DNA of 59,512 nucleotides from an uncultured Dorea sp. (GCA_910579015.1 CAJTRO010000017.1:8700-68211), one strand, 5' to 3'; counted from the first letter of the stretch, positions 1 to 8,991 are shown. Program-made: numbers and translations. Notes: generated from the sequence alone by a model not told the origin.

Positions 1-954
1 GTCTCCGCACGCGAGCGCCTCGATGATCGTAAGCGGCAGCCCGTCAAAGAAGGATGGGAGCACGAAAATATCACTCTCATTATATATCTTCGCAAGCTCC
101 GTCTGTGATAGTCTTCCCAGGAAATGTATCTTATAAGGGCACTCCTTAGCCATACTCCGGATCCGTTCATATTCTTCCGGATTCCCCACGCTTCCGGCAA
201 GCCGGACTTCCAGCCTTTCTCTCCCGCAGCGCCCTTCCATCTCATACAGCCTGGTAAGACTGCGGATCAGGCTCATAACTCCCTTCTTCTCTGCAATCTT
301 GCCCGCAAATACGATCCGTGTCACGCCGTCATCTGCTTTCTCCCCCGCAGGAAAGAAGATCTTATCGTTATACCCCATTCCTGCCATCTCGATCTTTCCC
401 GGATCCGCTCCAAAGATCTTACGAACCCCGTCCCTCTGTGCACTCTGGGGCACGAATATCCGGTCAAGCTTTGGAATCTGTTCTTTGATAAACTCTCTCT
501 CAAGCTCTGTCTTCATCATCTGCCGAAGATCCGTATTGTGGCAGAACCCATAGACACAACGCTTCGGATAACGTTCCCTGACAATGGCGGTAAGCAGATA
601 CAGATGGTGGCTCAAGATCAATTCTGGATCAAACTCTCTCACCGCCTGATCTACCGCCGTAAGAAAGGCTTCTTTAAACAGCGCTGTCATCTCTGGCGTC
701 ATATCACAGTAACGCGTACTCCTGTACGGCATCTCATCCGACATGCCCGCGATAGGAAACGGCAGCTTCTCATCTTCAAAATATACCGGATAGAACCTCA
801 CCCCTTCCGGCAGTTCCACGTCATCCTCCTTATAGATACCTGCTATGACCGCCTGTTCATGCCCCATACCGGCATACTCCTTCACAAGCTCCGTCAGATA
901 TACACCGCTCCCGGTACTGTTCGGCTTCTGGGCCGTAATGCTCAATATTCTCAT
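1..954 (-). CDS. GT4-type glycosyltransferase, 3' part missing
   Basis: The window cuts this gene, leaving 318 N-terminal residues; the frame is open to base 1. The protein begins MRILSITAQKPNSTGSGVYL, a typical GT-B N-terminus with a Gly/Ser-rich acceptor loop. Around residue 200 is a VFAGKIAEKKGV segment, and near the end ESDIFVLPSFFDGLPLTIIE, the EX7E-type nucleotide-sugar site of GT4 glycosyltransferases. It probably transfers a sugar from a nucleotide-sugar donor to a cell-surface glycan or lipid; donor and acceptor cannot be read. The start ATG is at 954-952. A 53-bp gap separates it from folA upstream on the same strand, so co-transcription is possible. Confidence 0.85.
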   Translation of the reverse strand, partial: MRILSITAQKPNSTGSGVYLTELVKEYAGMGHEQAVIAGIYKEDDVELPEGVRFYPVYFEDEKLPFPIAGMSDEMPYRSTRYCDMTPEMTALFKEAFLTAVDQAVREFDPELILSHHLYLLTAIVRERYPKRCVYGFCHNTDLRQMMKTELEREFIKEQIPKLDRIFVPQSAQRDGVRKIFGADPGKIEMAGMGYNDKIFFPAGEKADDGVTRIVFAGKIAEKKGVMSLIRSLTRLYEMEGRCGRERLEVRLAGSVGNPEEYERIRSMAKECPYKIHFLGRLSQTELAKIYNESDIFVLPSFFDGLPLTIIEALACGD

Positions 955-1007
955 AATATCATCCCTGCTGTCTGTATAGTCTGTGATCCGCCGTCCATTG
1001 CTCCCGG

Positions 1008-1493
1008 TCAGATCCTTTCATATATCGTAAAATAATATTCCAAGTCAAAGCATGTCTGCTCTTCACTGATCTTCGTCATCTTCCACTCCCTGTCCTTATC
1101 CAGATCAGGAAAATAAGTGTCTGCATCGAAGGCATGGTCTATCTTCGTAATGAATGCCGTATCACACATGGAAAGCATTGCGCGGTAGATGCTCTCCCCG
1201 CCGATCACAAAGACCTCCCCGTCGTATTTTCCGGCTTCTTTGACTGCTTCTTTTATACTGTGAACGATCACAGCCCCTTTCACCTTATAATCACGCTTCC
1301 TTGTGATCACAATATTCACTCTGTCTTTAAGAGGCTGTCCTTGCGGGAAGCTCTCAAGAGTCTTTCTGCCCATGATCACAACATTTCCCCTTGTGGCCTC
1401 CCTGAAAAACTTCAGGTCAGCCGGGATATTCCACATCATCTTATTATTCTTGCCGATTGCCCAATTCTTATCTACTGCCACGATCAGATTCAT
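1008..1493 (-). CDS. folA: Dihydrofolate reductase
   Basis: The 161-residue protein matches the usual DHFR length and reduces dihydrofolate to tetrahydrofolate with NADPH. The N-terminus MNLIVAVDKNWAIGKNNKM carries the Met20-type loop; the substrate segment WNIPADLKFFREATRG, the NADPH motif VIMGRKT and a later FVIGGESIY follow. A longer frame extends upstream, but the ATG at 1493 has a GAGGAG ribosome site 8 bases away and gives the canonical start. No thyA is adjacent in the window. Confidence 0.96.
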   Translation of the reverse strand: MNLIVAVDKNWAIGKNNKMMWNIPADLKFFREATRGNVVIMGRKTLESFPQGQPLKDRVNIVITRKRDYKVKGAVIVHSIKEAVKEAGKYDGEVFVIGGESIYRAMLSMCDTAFITKIDHAFDADTYFPDLDKDREWKMTKISEEQTCFDLEYYFTIYERI

Positions 1494-1622
1494 TCTATTC
1501 TCCTCTATAATAAAACACAACAACTGTAAAGCCCGTCGAAGATTACGCAAGCCTCATTATATCATGGTTTTTACTCAAAAAAAAGAGTTGTTTTTACAGC
1601 CCCTTTTAACTTGCGGCGCAAT

Positions 1623-2210
1623 TTACCGCGCAATATCTCTGACACACTTTCCTGTCAGGTATTCATTGACGGCGCTGGTCCTTGCCTTGTCATATGCCTG
1701 AAAAATCAGCTGAGCCTTCACGGGATCATGGTAAACCCTCCAGTAACCAGTCATGTATCCGCCCTTTCCCTTCTGTTCGATAAAGCATCTCACATCCTCA
1801 ACAGGATAGTTAAGAAATACTCCGATCTCATGCGGGAAACAAAACCCCCGGCAGGAATATCCCCTGACTCTTTCAGACAGCCTGTCAAGTACCTCCTCCA
1901 TGCTCCGGCACGGATACCCGTAAGCCATAAGAAACCCTCTGACCTCTGCTCTGTCAAGATAGTCCGCCAGCTCCCTCTGCCTGTATAAGAACAACAGACA
2001 CCTGTCCTCGTCCACCCTCAGGAACCTGTATTCGATATCCGTACCCGCAAGGATACCGCCAAGCTTCGAGCAGTAATATTTCTCAATATTCATGATGCAC
2101 GCAGTCTTTAACCGCTTTAGAAACGGGGCGCACTGAGACACAAGCCAAAATTGCAGGCGCCTTTCTGTATCCTCAATTGAAAGCATATATGATACAACTT
2201 CTACCGGCAT
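1623..2210 (-). CDS. DUF3793 family protein
   Basis: A 195-residue soluble protein of the clostridial DUF3793 family, recognised by the core FPHEIGVFLNYPVEDVRCFI and the C-terminal GYWRVY segment. Several cysteines (CRSMEE, SCRGFC, VRCFI) are visible, but no known catalytic motif. Function is unknown; family members often lie near flavodoxin or iron genes, which are absent here. The start ATG follows an AGGAGAGGAT site directly. A promoter-like pair lies 29-57 bases upstream, so it is probably transcribed on its own. Confidence 0.8.
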   Translation of the reverse strand: MPVEVVSYMLSIEDTERRLQFWLVSQCAPFLKRLKTACIMNIEKYYCSKLGGILAGTDIEYRFLRVDEDRCLLFLYRQRELADYLDRAEVRGFLMAYGYPCRSMEEVLDRLSERVRGYSCRGFCFPHEIGVFLNYPVEDVRCFIEQKGKGGYMTGYWRVYHDPVKAQLIFQAYDKARTSAVNEYLTGKCVRDIAR

Positions 2211-2238
2211 ATCCTCTCCTCAGATCTCTTTTCATACT

Positions 2239-2267
2239 TTAGTACCTGTCTGATAGTATCTTCTCAA
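2239..2267 (-). promoter_or_regulatory. Candidate sigma-A promoter for the DUF3793 gene
   Basis: On the minus strand TTGAGA (2267-2262), a 17-base spacer and TACTAA (2244-2239) lie just upstream of the DUF3793 start at 2210. The -35 box is good and the -10 box weak. The rest of the 2211-2406 gap shows no other clear element. Confidence 0.4.
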
Positions 2268-2406
2268 TCATCCCTGATTATTACAAAAAAGGGACTGTTG
2301 CTAAGAAATTGTTATACGCCATATACGCGATACTACTCACAATAATACCACCCATATCTTGTATAAACAGCTTATCGCAACAGCCTCTCCGGCAGATTCT
2401 CCGTGC

Positions 2407-2838
2407 TTACGGCTCGGATATATTATACAGCACTTTCTCCAACATCTTCTCAAGCGCCGCTCTCTCCTTCTTGTTCATCCCAAGGGTAAGACGCTTGTCA
2501 ATCTTCTTGCGGTCGGCGTCCATCCTCCTCTGTATATCATACGCTTTCTCCGTCAGATAGATGTTCTTACAACGCTTGTCCCTCTCGCTCGGAACCGAAA
2601 GGATGAAGCCCTTCTCGTCCAGTCTTTTCAGCAATCCCGTCACGGTCGGATTCTTAAGGCTTAATCCCTTCTCTATATCCCTCTGGTTCACCACTTCCTC
2701 GTCGCTCCGGAACAGGTAGTCAAGCACCGCGCATTGAGACGCCGTGATCCCCACCGTCTTTAAGAGATTGTTAAAATCCTTCTCATAGATCGTATTGATC
2801 TGCTTAAACATAAACCCGACCGGCATCCGTTCTTTCAT
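2407..2838 (-). CDS. MarR-family transcriptional regulator
   Basis: 143 residues with a winged helix-turn-helix: ITASQCAVLDYLF leads into the recognition helix around LKNPTVTGLLKRLDEKGFI (about residues 62-80), and the wing holds the family's basic DKR patch (SERDKRCKNIYL). MarR proteins repress efflux or stress genes and release DNA on binding small lipophilic ligands. The start overlaps the stop of the upstream MATE gene by four bases, so the two are translationally coupled and the regulator probably controls its own operon. The ligand is unknown. Inverted repeats upstream of the MATE gene are plausible operators. Confidence 0.93.
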   Translation of the reverse strand: MKERMPVGFMFKQINTIYEKDFNNLLKTVGITASQCAVLDYLFRSDEEVVNQRDIEKGLSLKNPTVTGLLKRLDEKGFILSVPSERDKRCKNIYLTEKAYDIQRRMDADRKKIDKRLTLGMNKKERAALEKMLEKVLYNISEP

Positions 2839-4232
2839 CCGTTCATCCCCTCATCCTGTCCGCCGTCTGCCTCCTTCATCCGCCTGATCTCCCTGACCGC
2901 AAAGCCGACGGCCACCAGCGCGGCCGCGCCGTCCGCGATCGGTCCCGCATACATCACGCCGTCAATCCCCATAAATATCGGAAATATCAAAATCAGCGGG
3001 AGCAGAAATATCACCTGTCTGGTCAAAGACACAGCAATTCCAAGCTTCGCCTTTCCGATCGAAGTAAAGAATCCTGAAGATATCGGCTGGATCCCGTTCA
3101 TAAATGTCATAAACATAAATATGTGAAAATACCGTTCTGCAAATTGAAAATATTCTTCACTCCCGGTGCCGAATATGCTGACCAGTTGACGCGGGAAGAA
3201 CTGAAAGCACAGGAAAAACACACTCCCGATCACAAGCGCGATCCGAAATGCCTTGTAATAGGTCTCTCTAACCCGTGCATATGCGCCCGCACCATAATTA
3301 AATCCCCAGATCGGCTGGCATCCCTGGGACGTCCCGATACAGATTGCCATAAATACCATATTTACCTTGGAAATCACCCCTACGCACGCCAGCGGAATGT
3401 CAGATCCATATATGGAACCCGCACCATAGAACCTCAGCGTATTATTCATCGTGATCTGTACTGCCGCCATGGAAATCTGGTTAATGCAAGAAGCAACGCC
3501 AAGCGATGCGATCGCCTTTACGAGCCTTCCCTGGGGCTTTAACATATCCTTCGTCAATTCTAATCTGCGAAATCTGGCAAAATACAGGATAACAAGGAAT
3601 CCTGACACCGCCTGGCCGATCACGGTCGCCCATGCCGCTCCCTTTATCCCCAGATGAAATCCGAAGATAAACAGCGGATCCAAGATCGTATTGAGGACCG
3701 CTCCTGTCAGCACACAGGTCATAGAATAGGCAGGACTTCTGTCTGCCCGGATCAGATGGTTTCCTCCTGTTGAAAGAATCAGAAACGGAATCCCCCATGC
3801 CGTGATCCCCGTGTAGTCCTGCGCATATGGCAGTATCTCCGGCGTCACTCCAAATATCTGAAGCAGAGGATCAAGAAACAACAGCACGATCCCTGCAATA
3901 ACCATCCCGCAGATCACGAGCATGGAAAGCCCCGTGCCCACGATCCCGCAGGCTTTCTCCTGATTCCCGGCCCCGGATTCCAGATTATAATTCGACGCAC
4001 TTCCGATTCCCAGCAGAAGCGCTGTAGCCGTACAGATAATGGATATCGGAAATGCAATGTTCGTCGCGGCATTTCCCAGCATTCCAACTCCCTGTCCGAT
4101 AAATATCTGATCCACAATATTGTAAAGGGAACTTACAAGCATACTGATGATCGCCGGTATCGCAAATCTGGCGATCAGCTTTCCCGTCCTCTCTGCCGCA
4201 AGAGGGTTCCCCGCTTTTTCCGCTCCATTCAT
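2835..4232 (-). CDS. MATE-family multidrug/Na+ efflux transporter
   Basis: 465 residues with about 12 hydrophobic segments in two MatE halves, MepA-like. The N-terminal ARFAIPAIISMLVSSLYNIV and the downstream DQIFIGQGVGMLGNAAT are typical of the family. Such proteins export cationic or amphipathic compounds using a Na+ or H+ gradient. An AGGAGAGAGAGA site precedes the ATG. It is the first gene of a two-gene operon with the MarR regulator. The next gene upstream is the 12alpha-HSDH homologue, so bile acids or related amphiphiles are conceivable substrates, but that is only inference from position. Confidence 0.93.
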   Translation of the reverse strand: MNGAEKAGNPLAAERTGKLIARFAIPAIISMLVSSLYNIVDQIFIGQGVGMLGNAATNIAFPISIICTATALLLGIGSASNYNLESGAGNQEKACGIVGTGLSMLVICGMVIAGIVLLFLDPLLQIFGVTPEILPYAQDYTGITAWGIPFLILSTGGNHLIRADRSPAYSMTCVLTGAVLNTILDPLFIFGFHLGIKGAAWATVIGQAVSGFLVILYFARFRRLELTKDMLKPQGRLVKAIASLGVASCINQISMAAVQITMNNTLRFYGAGSIYGSDIPLACVGVISKVNMVFMAICIGTSQGCQPIWGFNYGAGAYARVRETYYKAFRIALVIGSVFFLCFQFFPRQLVSIFGTGSEEYFQFAERYFHIFMFMTFMNGIQPISSGFFTSIGKAKLGIAVSLTRQVIFLLPLILIFPIFMGIDGVMYAGPIADGAAALVAVGFAVREIRRMKEADGGQDEGMNG

Positions 4233-4322
4233 TCTCTCTCTCCTGTACGGCGCACATTATTCTAAAAAACGCCGTGTCCAATTCTTTTATGCCTGCCGGC
4301 AATAATTACGGCATATAACAAA

Positions 4323-4364
4323 GGTATAGGAAATACTCCTATACCCCTATAATGCCGCGGCATT
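4323..4364. promoter_or_regulatory. Inverted repeats upstream of the MATE-marR operon
   Basis: Bases 4323-4331 (GGTATAGGA) are mirrored by 4337-4345 (TCCTATACC) across a 5-base loop. Six bases further lies a 14-bp palindrome AATGCCGCGGCATT (4351-4364). They lie about 90-130 bases upstream of the MATE start. Dyads of this size are typical MarR operators, but neither sequence is a known binding site. Confidence 0.45.
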
Positions 4365-4444
4365 TTCCCGGCCGCGCCTAAGACCTGTCCCCGGACCTGT
4401 CACTTTCAACCGGGAAGCCGTCTCTTTGTCTTCTCCTGTCACAG

Positions 4445-5245
4445 TTACGGTCTCAGTCCCATACCGCCTTCCAGTGTGATCGTCTCTCCGCTCATATACT
4501 TGAAGTCAGGTGAAGCAAGCTGTACACAGACACGCCCGATCTCCAGTTCTGCATCTCCATAGTGTCCTGCCGGCGGCATCTTTACATTCTGCTTAAATGC
4601 TTCCGGATAAGCCTTCTCGAAATTCTCCAACTGGGCTGTCCAGGCAAGGGGGCATACAATATTCACATTGATCCCGTCTTTTCCCCATTCGTTCGCCGCA
4701 ACACGAGTCAGTCCGCGGACGCCTTCCTTTGCGGCCGCATATGCACACTGTCCGTAATTCCCGAATAATCCCGCTCCTGACGCGAAATTGATCACGGTTC
4801 CCTTTGTCTCGGCAAGATGAGGATGACACGCCTTCATATAATAGAAGGTCGCATACAACCCTGAATAGAGCGCAAGATCAAACTGCTCCGTTGTATGATC
4901 CGTCAGCGTAACTCCGGAAGCGGATGCCTGCGCATTATTGATGAGCACATCGATCCGTCCGAATGTGTCCATCGTCTGCTTCACCACATTGCTGACTACA
5001 GCCTCATTATCCGCTCCCGCAGACACATCTGCCTGAACCGTCAGAACCTGGATCCCATACAGTCTCTCCAACTCTTCCTTAGCATCTTCAAGCTTCTTGA
5101 CATTACGTCCGGTAATCACGATGTTCGCGCCTTCCTTCGCATATGCAGTGGCAATTCCATATCCGATAGAACCGCATCTGCCATCGCTCAGTACAGATCG
5201 GCCTCCTCCTGTGATAATAACTGTCTTTCCTGTCAAAAATCCCAT
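4445..5245 (-). CDS. SDR oxidoreductase, probable NADP-dependent 12alpha-hydroxysteroid dehydrogenase
   Basis: 266 residues, short-chain dehydrogenase. The likely reaction is reversible NADP-dependent oxidation of the 12alpha-hydroxyl of cholic or deoxycholic acid. Visible features: a glycine-rich cofactor loop starting TGGG (12-15) and closing with SIGYG (26-30); TGRN at 45-48, where Arg favours NADP(H); NNAQ at 103-106 in place of NNAG; Ser156 in FASGAG; Tyr169 and Lys173 in YAAAK. Segments such as INNAQASASG, LYATFYYM and the C-terminal MSGETITLEGGMG agree with 12alpha-HSDHs of bile-acid clostridia as recalled. The loop between Gly13 and Gly28 is unusually long. The chosen ATG (5245) follows AAGGAG; a longer frame upstream lacks such a site. 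It appears monocistronic with its own promoter. Another steroid or sugar substrate is possible. Confidence 0.8.
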   Translation of the reverse strand: MGFLTGKTVIITGGGRSVLSDGRCGSIGYGIATAYAKEGANIVITGRNVKKLEDAKEELERLYGIQVLTVQADVSAGADNEAVVSNVVKQTMDTFGRIDVLINNAQASASGVTLTDHTTEQFDLALYSGLYATFYYMKACHPHLAETKGTVINFASGAGLFGNYGQCAYAAAKEGVRGLTRVAANEWGKDGINVNIVCPLAWTAQLENFEKAYPEAFKQNVKMPPAGHYGDAELEIGRVCVQLASPDFKYMSGETITLEGGMGLRP

Positions 5246-5298
5246 AATGACATTCTCCTTTCTGCGAAAATCTCTCTCCAAGATTTCTTAATAGAATA

Positions 5299-5327
5299 AG
5301 AATATCACTTTTTTTTGCAGAAGACAA
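5299..5327 (-). promoter_or_regulatory. Candidate sigma-A promoter for the 12alpha-HSDH homologue
   Basis: TTGTCT (5327-5322), 17-base spacer, TATTCT (5304-5299) on the minus strand, giving a leader of about 50 bases before the ATG at 5245. An imperfect dyad (AATAGA...TCTATT, about 5362-5386) lies further upstream and could be a regulator site. Confidence 0.5.
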
Positions 5328-5418
5328 CCGTTACTCAATGATTCTGTTAATTTCCTGTAACAATAGAGCCAAAAGGCCGGTCTATTACAATCTCCTCTTG
5401 CGGATTGATTTTAAAGCA

Positions 5419-5461
5419 AAAAAAATATTTAGATAAACTTGATATCCTGTTTATCTAAATA
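5419..5461 (-). terminator. Rho-independent terminator after tRNA-Gly
   Basis: Perfect 13-bp arms (5426-5438 and 5449-5461, TATTTAGATAAAC and its complement) with a 10-base loop, followed on the minus strand by a run of T. It lies 36 bases beyond the tRNA 3' end. The stem is unusually AT-rich. Confidence 0.75.
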
Positions 5462-5496
5462 CTCTTTGAGTTACATTCTCTACAGAATGTATGGGA

Positions 5497-5569
5497 AGCG
5501 ACAGACGGGGTTCGAACCCGCGACCCCGACCTTGGCAAGGTCGTACTCTACCAACTGAGCCACTGTCGC
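5497..5569 (-). tRNA. tRNA-Gly (anticodon GCC)
   Basis: 73-base cloverleaf on the minus strand. The acceptor stem is GCGACAG/CTGTCGC. The D arm holds GGCTCAGTTGGTAGAG, the anticodon stem CGACC/GGTCG carries loop TTGCCAA with anticodon GCC, and the T arm holds GGTTCGAACCC. The discriminator base is U and the 3' CCA is not encoded. Its own promoter and terminator flank it, so it is a single-gene transcript. Confidence 0.97.
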
Positions 5570-5614
5570 ATCTTTTTTGTTCCTTGTTCTTGTGTGTCCC
5601 TCGGAACAATACTT

Positions 5615-5643
5615 ATATTACTACAGTCTTTTCCATTTGTCAA
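5615..5643 (-). promoter_or_regulatory. Sigma-A promoter of tRNA-Gly
   Basis: TTGACA (5643-5638), 17-base spacer, TAATAT (5620-5615) on the minus strand, about 46 bases before the mature tRNA 5' end. The near-consensus -35 fits a strong stable-RNA promoter. Confidence 0.75.
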
Positions 5644-5727
5644 CAACTTTTTCAAACTTTTTTTTATTTTTATTTTTCCGGGCCGCAGCCCGCATATTTC
5701 CCGGACTGCCATATATTTTCCGGCGGT

Positions 5728-7518
5728 CTATTCTTCCTGCTTCACAACTAAAAGCCCCAATTCCTCCAGCTGTTCCTTTGCAACCGCTGTCGGAGCCTCT
5801 GTCATCAGATCTGACGCATCCTTCACCTTAGGGAATGCGATCACATCCCTGATGCTGTCTTCCTTCGCCATCAGCATTACCAGACGGTCCAGTCCGTAAG
5901 CAAGTCCTGCATGAGGCGGAACACCATACCTGAACGCAGTCAACAGGAAGCCAAACTGCTCCTGTGCCTGTTCTGGTGTGAATCCAAGCACTTCGAACAT
6001 CTTGTTCTGTATCTCAGGATTAAAGATCCTGACGCTTCCGCCGCCGATCTCATTTCCATTCAGCACAATATCATAGGCTTTCGCACGCACTCTGCCCGGC
6101 TCGCTGTCAATATACTCAAGATCCTCTTCCATAGGCATGGTAAACGGATGATGCATGGCCGTATAGCGGTTCTGCTCCTCACTCCACTCCAGTAACGGGA
6201 ATTCCGTCACCCAGAGGAACTTATAATCACTCTTGTCAAGAAGTTCCATTGAGCGGGCCAGCTCCAGACGGAGCGCCCCCAGTGCATCCCATACAACCTT
6301 ATTCTTATCTGCGGCAAAAAGCAGAAGGTCTCCATTCTCTCCGTCCATTGCCCTGACCAGTTGGGCCATCTCTTCTTCTGTCATGAATTTTGCAAAAGAA
6401 GACTTAACTGTGCCGTCCTCCTGGATTGCAATATATGCCAGCCCCTTCGCGCCGTAATCCTTCACAAAGGATACCAGCTTGTCTATCTTCTTGCGCGGCA
6501 TACTGCCCTGTCCCTTGGCGTTGATCCCCCTTACGGAGCCTCCATTCTCGATCGCACCCTTGAATACGGCAAATTCACAGCCCTTTACCACTTCTGTCAC
6601 ATCACAAAGTTCCATTCCAAAACGAATATCCGGCTTATCCGAACCATAGCGGTCCATTGCCTCCTGCCAGGTCATCCTCGGGATCGGAAGCAAAACCTCC
6701 ACTCCTAAGACTTCTCTGAACAGCTTCGCGAGCAGCCGTTCATTGACGTCGATCACATCATCCACATCTACAAAGGACAGCTCCATATCAATCTGTGTAA
6801 ATTCCGGCTGGCGGTCCGCACGGAGGTCCTCATCGCGGAAACATTTTGCAATCTGAAAATATCTGTCATATCCAGAGCACATCAGCAGCTGCTTAAACAA
6901 CTGAGGCGACTGGGGAAGCGCGTAGAAATGTCCCTGATGGATACGGCTCGGAACCAGATAATCCCTTGCCCCTTCCGGCGTACTTCCTATCAATACCGGC
7001 GTCTCTATCTCGAAGAAGCCTTCTTCGGCAAGAAACTGGCGCGTCAGTGTGGCAACCTGGCTTCTCATCATCAGGTTTCTCTGAAGATCCGGTCTTCTAA
7101 GGTCCAGATATCTGTATTTCAGGCGCACTTCTTCTTTCGTCCTTGAATTCTCCTCGATCGGAAACGGCGGTGTCTCCGACTCGGCAAGGATCCTGAGCGT
7201 CTCCGGTATTACCTCTATCTCGCCGGTCGCCAGATTCTCGTTGACAGCGCCGGACCGCTTCTCTACTCTTCCCACTACCGCAACGACAAACTCTGCCCGC
7301 AGCTTCGCAGCTTTTTCAATCAGCTCTGCGTCCGATCTGCCTTCCTCAAATACGACCTGGATGATTCCCGAACGGTCCCTCACATCGACGAAAATCAGTC
7401 CGCCCTTGTTCCTGTTCTTCTGTACCCATCCCATGATGGTCACTGTCTCCCCGGCATTGGCGCCGGACAGCTCTGCACATCTGTGGGTTCTCTTTAACCC
7501 CTGCATTGACTCAGCCAT
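5728..7518 (-). CDS. aspS: Aspartyl-tRNA synthetase
   Basis: 596 residues, the usual bacterial AspRS size; class II synthetase charging tRNA-Asp. The N-terminal OB-fold anticodon domain (MGWVQKNRNKGGLIFVDVRD) is followed by the catalytic core with motif 2 (FRDEDLRADRQPEFTQID), the bacterial GAD insertion in the middle, and motif 3 (AYGLDRLVML) near the C-terminus. The start has AAGGAG nine bases upstream. hisS lies 75 bases upstream on the same strand, the common Firmicute hisS-aspS order, so they are probably one transcript. Whether it is discriminating or non-discriminating for Asn cannot be told. Confidence 0.98.
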   Translation of the reverse strand: MAESMQGLKRTHRCAELSGANAGETVTIMGWVQKNRNKGGLIFVDVRDRSGIIQVVFEEGRSDAELIEKAAKLRAEFVVAVVGRVEKRSGAVNENLATGEIEVIPETLRILAESETPPFPIEENSRTKEEVRLKYRYLDLRRPDLQRNLMMRSQVATLTRQFLAEEGFFEIETPVLIGSTPEGARDYLVPSRIHQGHFYALPQSPQLFKQLLMCSGYDRYFQIAKCFRDEDLRADRQPEFTQIDMELSFVDVDDVIDVNERLLAKLFREVLGVEVLLPIPRMTWQEAMDRYGSDKPDIRFGMELCDVTEVVKGCEFAVFKGAIENGGSVRGINAKGQGSMPRKKIDKLVSFVKDYGAKGLAYIAIQEDGTVKSSFAKFMTEEEMAQLVRAMDGENGDLLLFAADKNKVVWDALGALRLELARSMELLDKSDYKFLWVTEFPLLEWSEEQNRYTAMHHPFTMPMEEDLEYIDSEPGRVRAKAYDIVLNGNEIGGGSVRIFNPEIQNKMFEVLGFTPEQAQEQFGFLLTAFRYGVPPHAGLAYGLDRLVMLMAKEDSIRDVIAFPKVKDASDLMTEAPTAVAKEQLEELGLLVVKQEE

Positions 7519-7593
7519 GTTACTAATCTCCTTTTATCTTTGCTTCTTTTACTTTACATTCTTCTCATTTCTTTTCTATCCCGCAGTCTGTCT

Positions 7594-8853
7594 CTATGTC
7601 CAGGAATCCGCATAGCAGTCGATGATCTCCTCGTAACCGTCTTCTATCAACTGCTCCTTCTGGAACTTCTTATTCTTCTTCATATTCACGATCAGCACCT
7701 GGCATCCTGCTTCTCTGTCTTCCTTCGCAAGCCTTAGGACCTTAAGCACACCTTCCCTTGACAGCTTCTTATCCAGCAGATAAGCCTTCCTGCTTCCCTT
7801 CTTTGGAACCTCGTAACCATTCTCCAGAAGAAGCATCACGATCCGCTCAAAACCGATAGAGAATCCACATGCCGGCGTATCCTGCCCGGTAAACCTGCCT
7901 ATCATCTTATCGTAGCGTCCGCCCCCTGCCACAGAACCGCCGAATTCATCCATCCTCACCTCGAAGATGGTGCCGGTGTAATAAGACTGCCCTCTGACCA
8001 GCGTCGGATCGAAACAGATGTTGAATTCACACTCCTTCGCCGCCTCCACACTGGCCATGATCGTCTCAAGTCCATCCGCCGTCTCATCGCTTAAGTAATC
8101 CCCAAGCTTCTCTTTCAGGTGACGGATCCCCGCCGCATCTGCCGTCGTCTCCTTAAAAAGGTTCAGATAGGTCTCCACCTGTTCCCTGCTGTTTCCCATC
8201 TCCTGAAGCTCCATCGCCGCTCCTTCTGCTCCGATCTTGTCCATCTTATCCAGGATGATAAACACTTCGTCATAGTCTTCCTCTTTGAAACCACTGTATG
8301 CCGCCATCGCTTTCAGGATGTTGCGGTCATTGATACATACGGTAAAATTCGAAAAATCCAGCTTTCCAAGCATCGCAGTCGTTGCCAGGATCAGCTCAAT
8401 CTCCGCCAGGTTGGACGGTTCGCCCAGGATATCAATATCACACTGCATAAACTGACGGAAACGCCCTTTTTGCGGCCGGTCGGCACGCCATACATTGCCG
8501 ATCTGCATCGCCTTAAACGGAGACGGCAGCTCGTTGGCATGATTCGAATAATACCTGGCAAGAGGCACCGTCAGATCATAGCGGAGCCCTCCGTCCACCA
8601 GATCGTCCTCTGTTTCTGCCGTCTCAAGCTTCAGCTTCTCACCGCGCTTTAAGATCTTGAAGATCAGCTTCTCATTATCCCCGCCCTGCTTACTGCACAG
8701 ATTCTCTATATGCTCCACGCAGGGCGTCTCCATAGACTGAAATCCATAGGCCCTGTAAGCATCTTTCACCAACTGTATCACGTAGTCCCGGATCTCCATC
8801 TCCTTTGGAAGCATGTCCTTCATTCCGGTGACCGGTTTCTTCTTCAACGCCAT
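7594..8853 (-). CDS. hisS: Histidyl-tRNA synthetase
   Basis: 419-residue class II synthetase charging tRNA-His. N-terminal PVTGMKDMLPKEMEIRDYV, motif 2 around VWRADRPQKGRFRQFMQCD, the histidine-binding segment LVRGQSYYTGTIFEVR (GQSYYTG rather than GLDYYTG), motif 3 ACGFSIGFERIVML, and a C-terminal anticodon-binding domain. The ATG at 8853 has an AAGGAGAAGG site, so the upstream extension of the frame is not used. It is first in the hisS-aspS unit. No T-box was found upstream. Confidence 0.96.
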   Translation of the reverse strand: MALKKKPVTGMKDMLPKEMEIRDYVIQLVKDAYRAYGFQSMETPCVEHIENLCSKQGGDNEKLIFKILKRGEKLKLETAETEDDLVDGGLRYDLTVPLARYYSNHANELPSPFKAMQIGNVWRADRPQKGRFRQFMQCDIDILGEPSNLAEIELILATTAMLGKLDFSNFTVCINDRNILKAMAAYSGFKEEDYDEVFIILDKMDKIGAEGAAMELQEMGNSREQVETYLNLFKETTADAAGIRHLKEKLGDYLSDETADGLETIMASVEAAKECEFNICFDPTLVRGQSYYTGTIFEVRMDEFGGSVAGGGRYDKMIGRFTGQDTPACGFSIGFERIVMLLLENGYEVPKKGSRKAYLLDKKLSREGVLKVLRLAKEDREAGCQVLIVNMKKNKKFQKEQLIEDGYEEIIDCYADSWT

Positions 8854-8991
8854 AACCCTTCTCCTTTTCCACGTCTCTCCAATATATCCGATATAAATTC
8901 CGTTATAGTCTGTATCATTATAATTTTCGCAATACAAAATGTCAAGCTTTTCAAAATCATCCGGCAAAATATAAACGGACGTGATTTTTAA

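Noticed and set aside
5684..5700. GC-rich hairpin (CGGGCTGCGGCCCG type) after aspS considered as terminator
   Set aside because: On the aspS strand it is followed by A-rich, not T-rich sequence.
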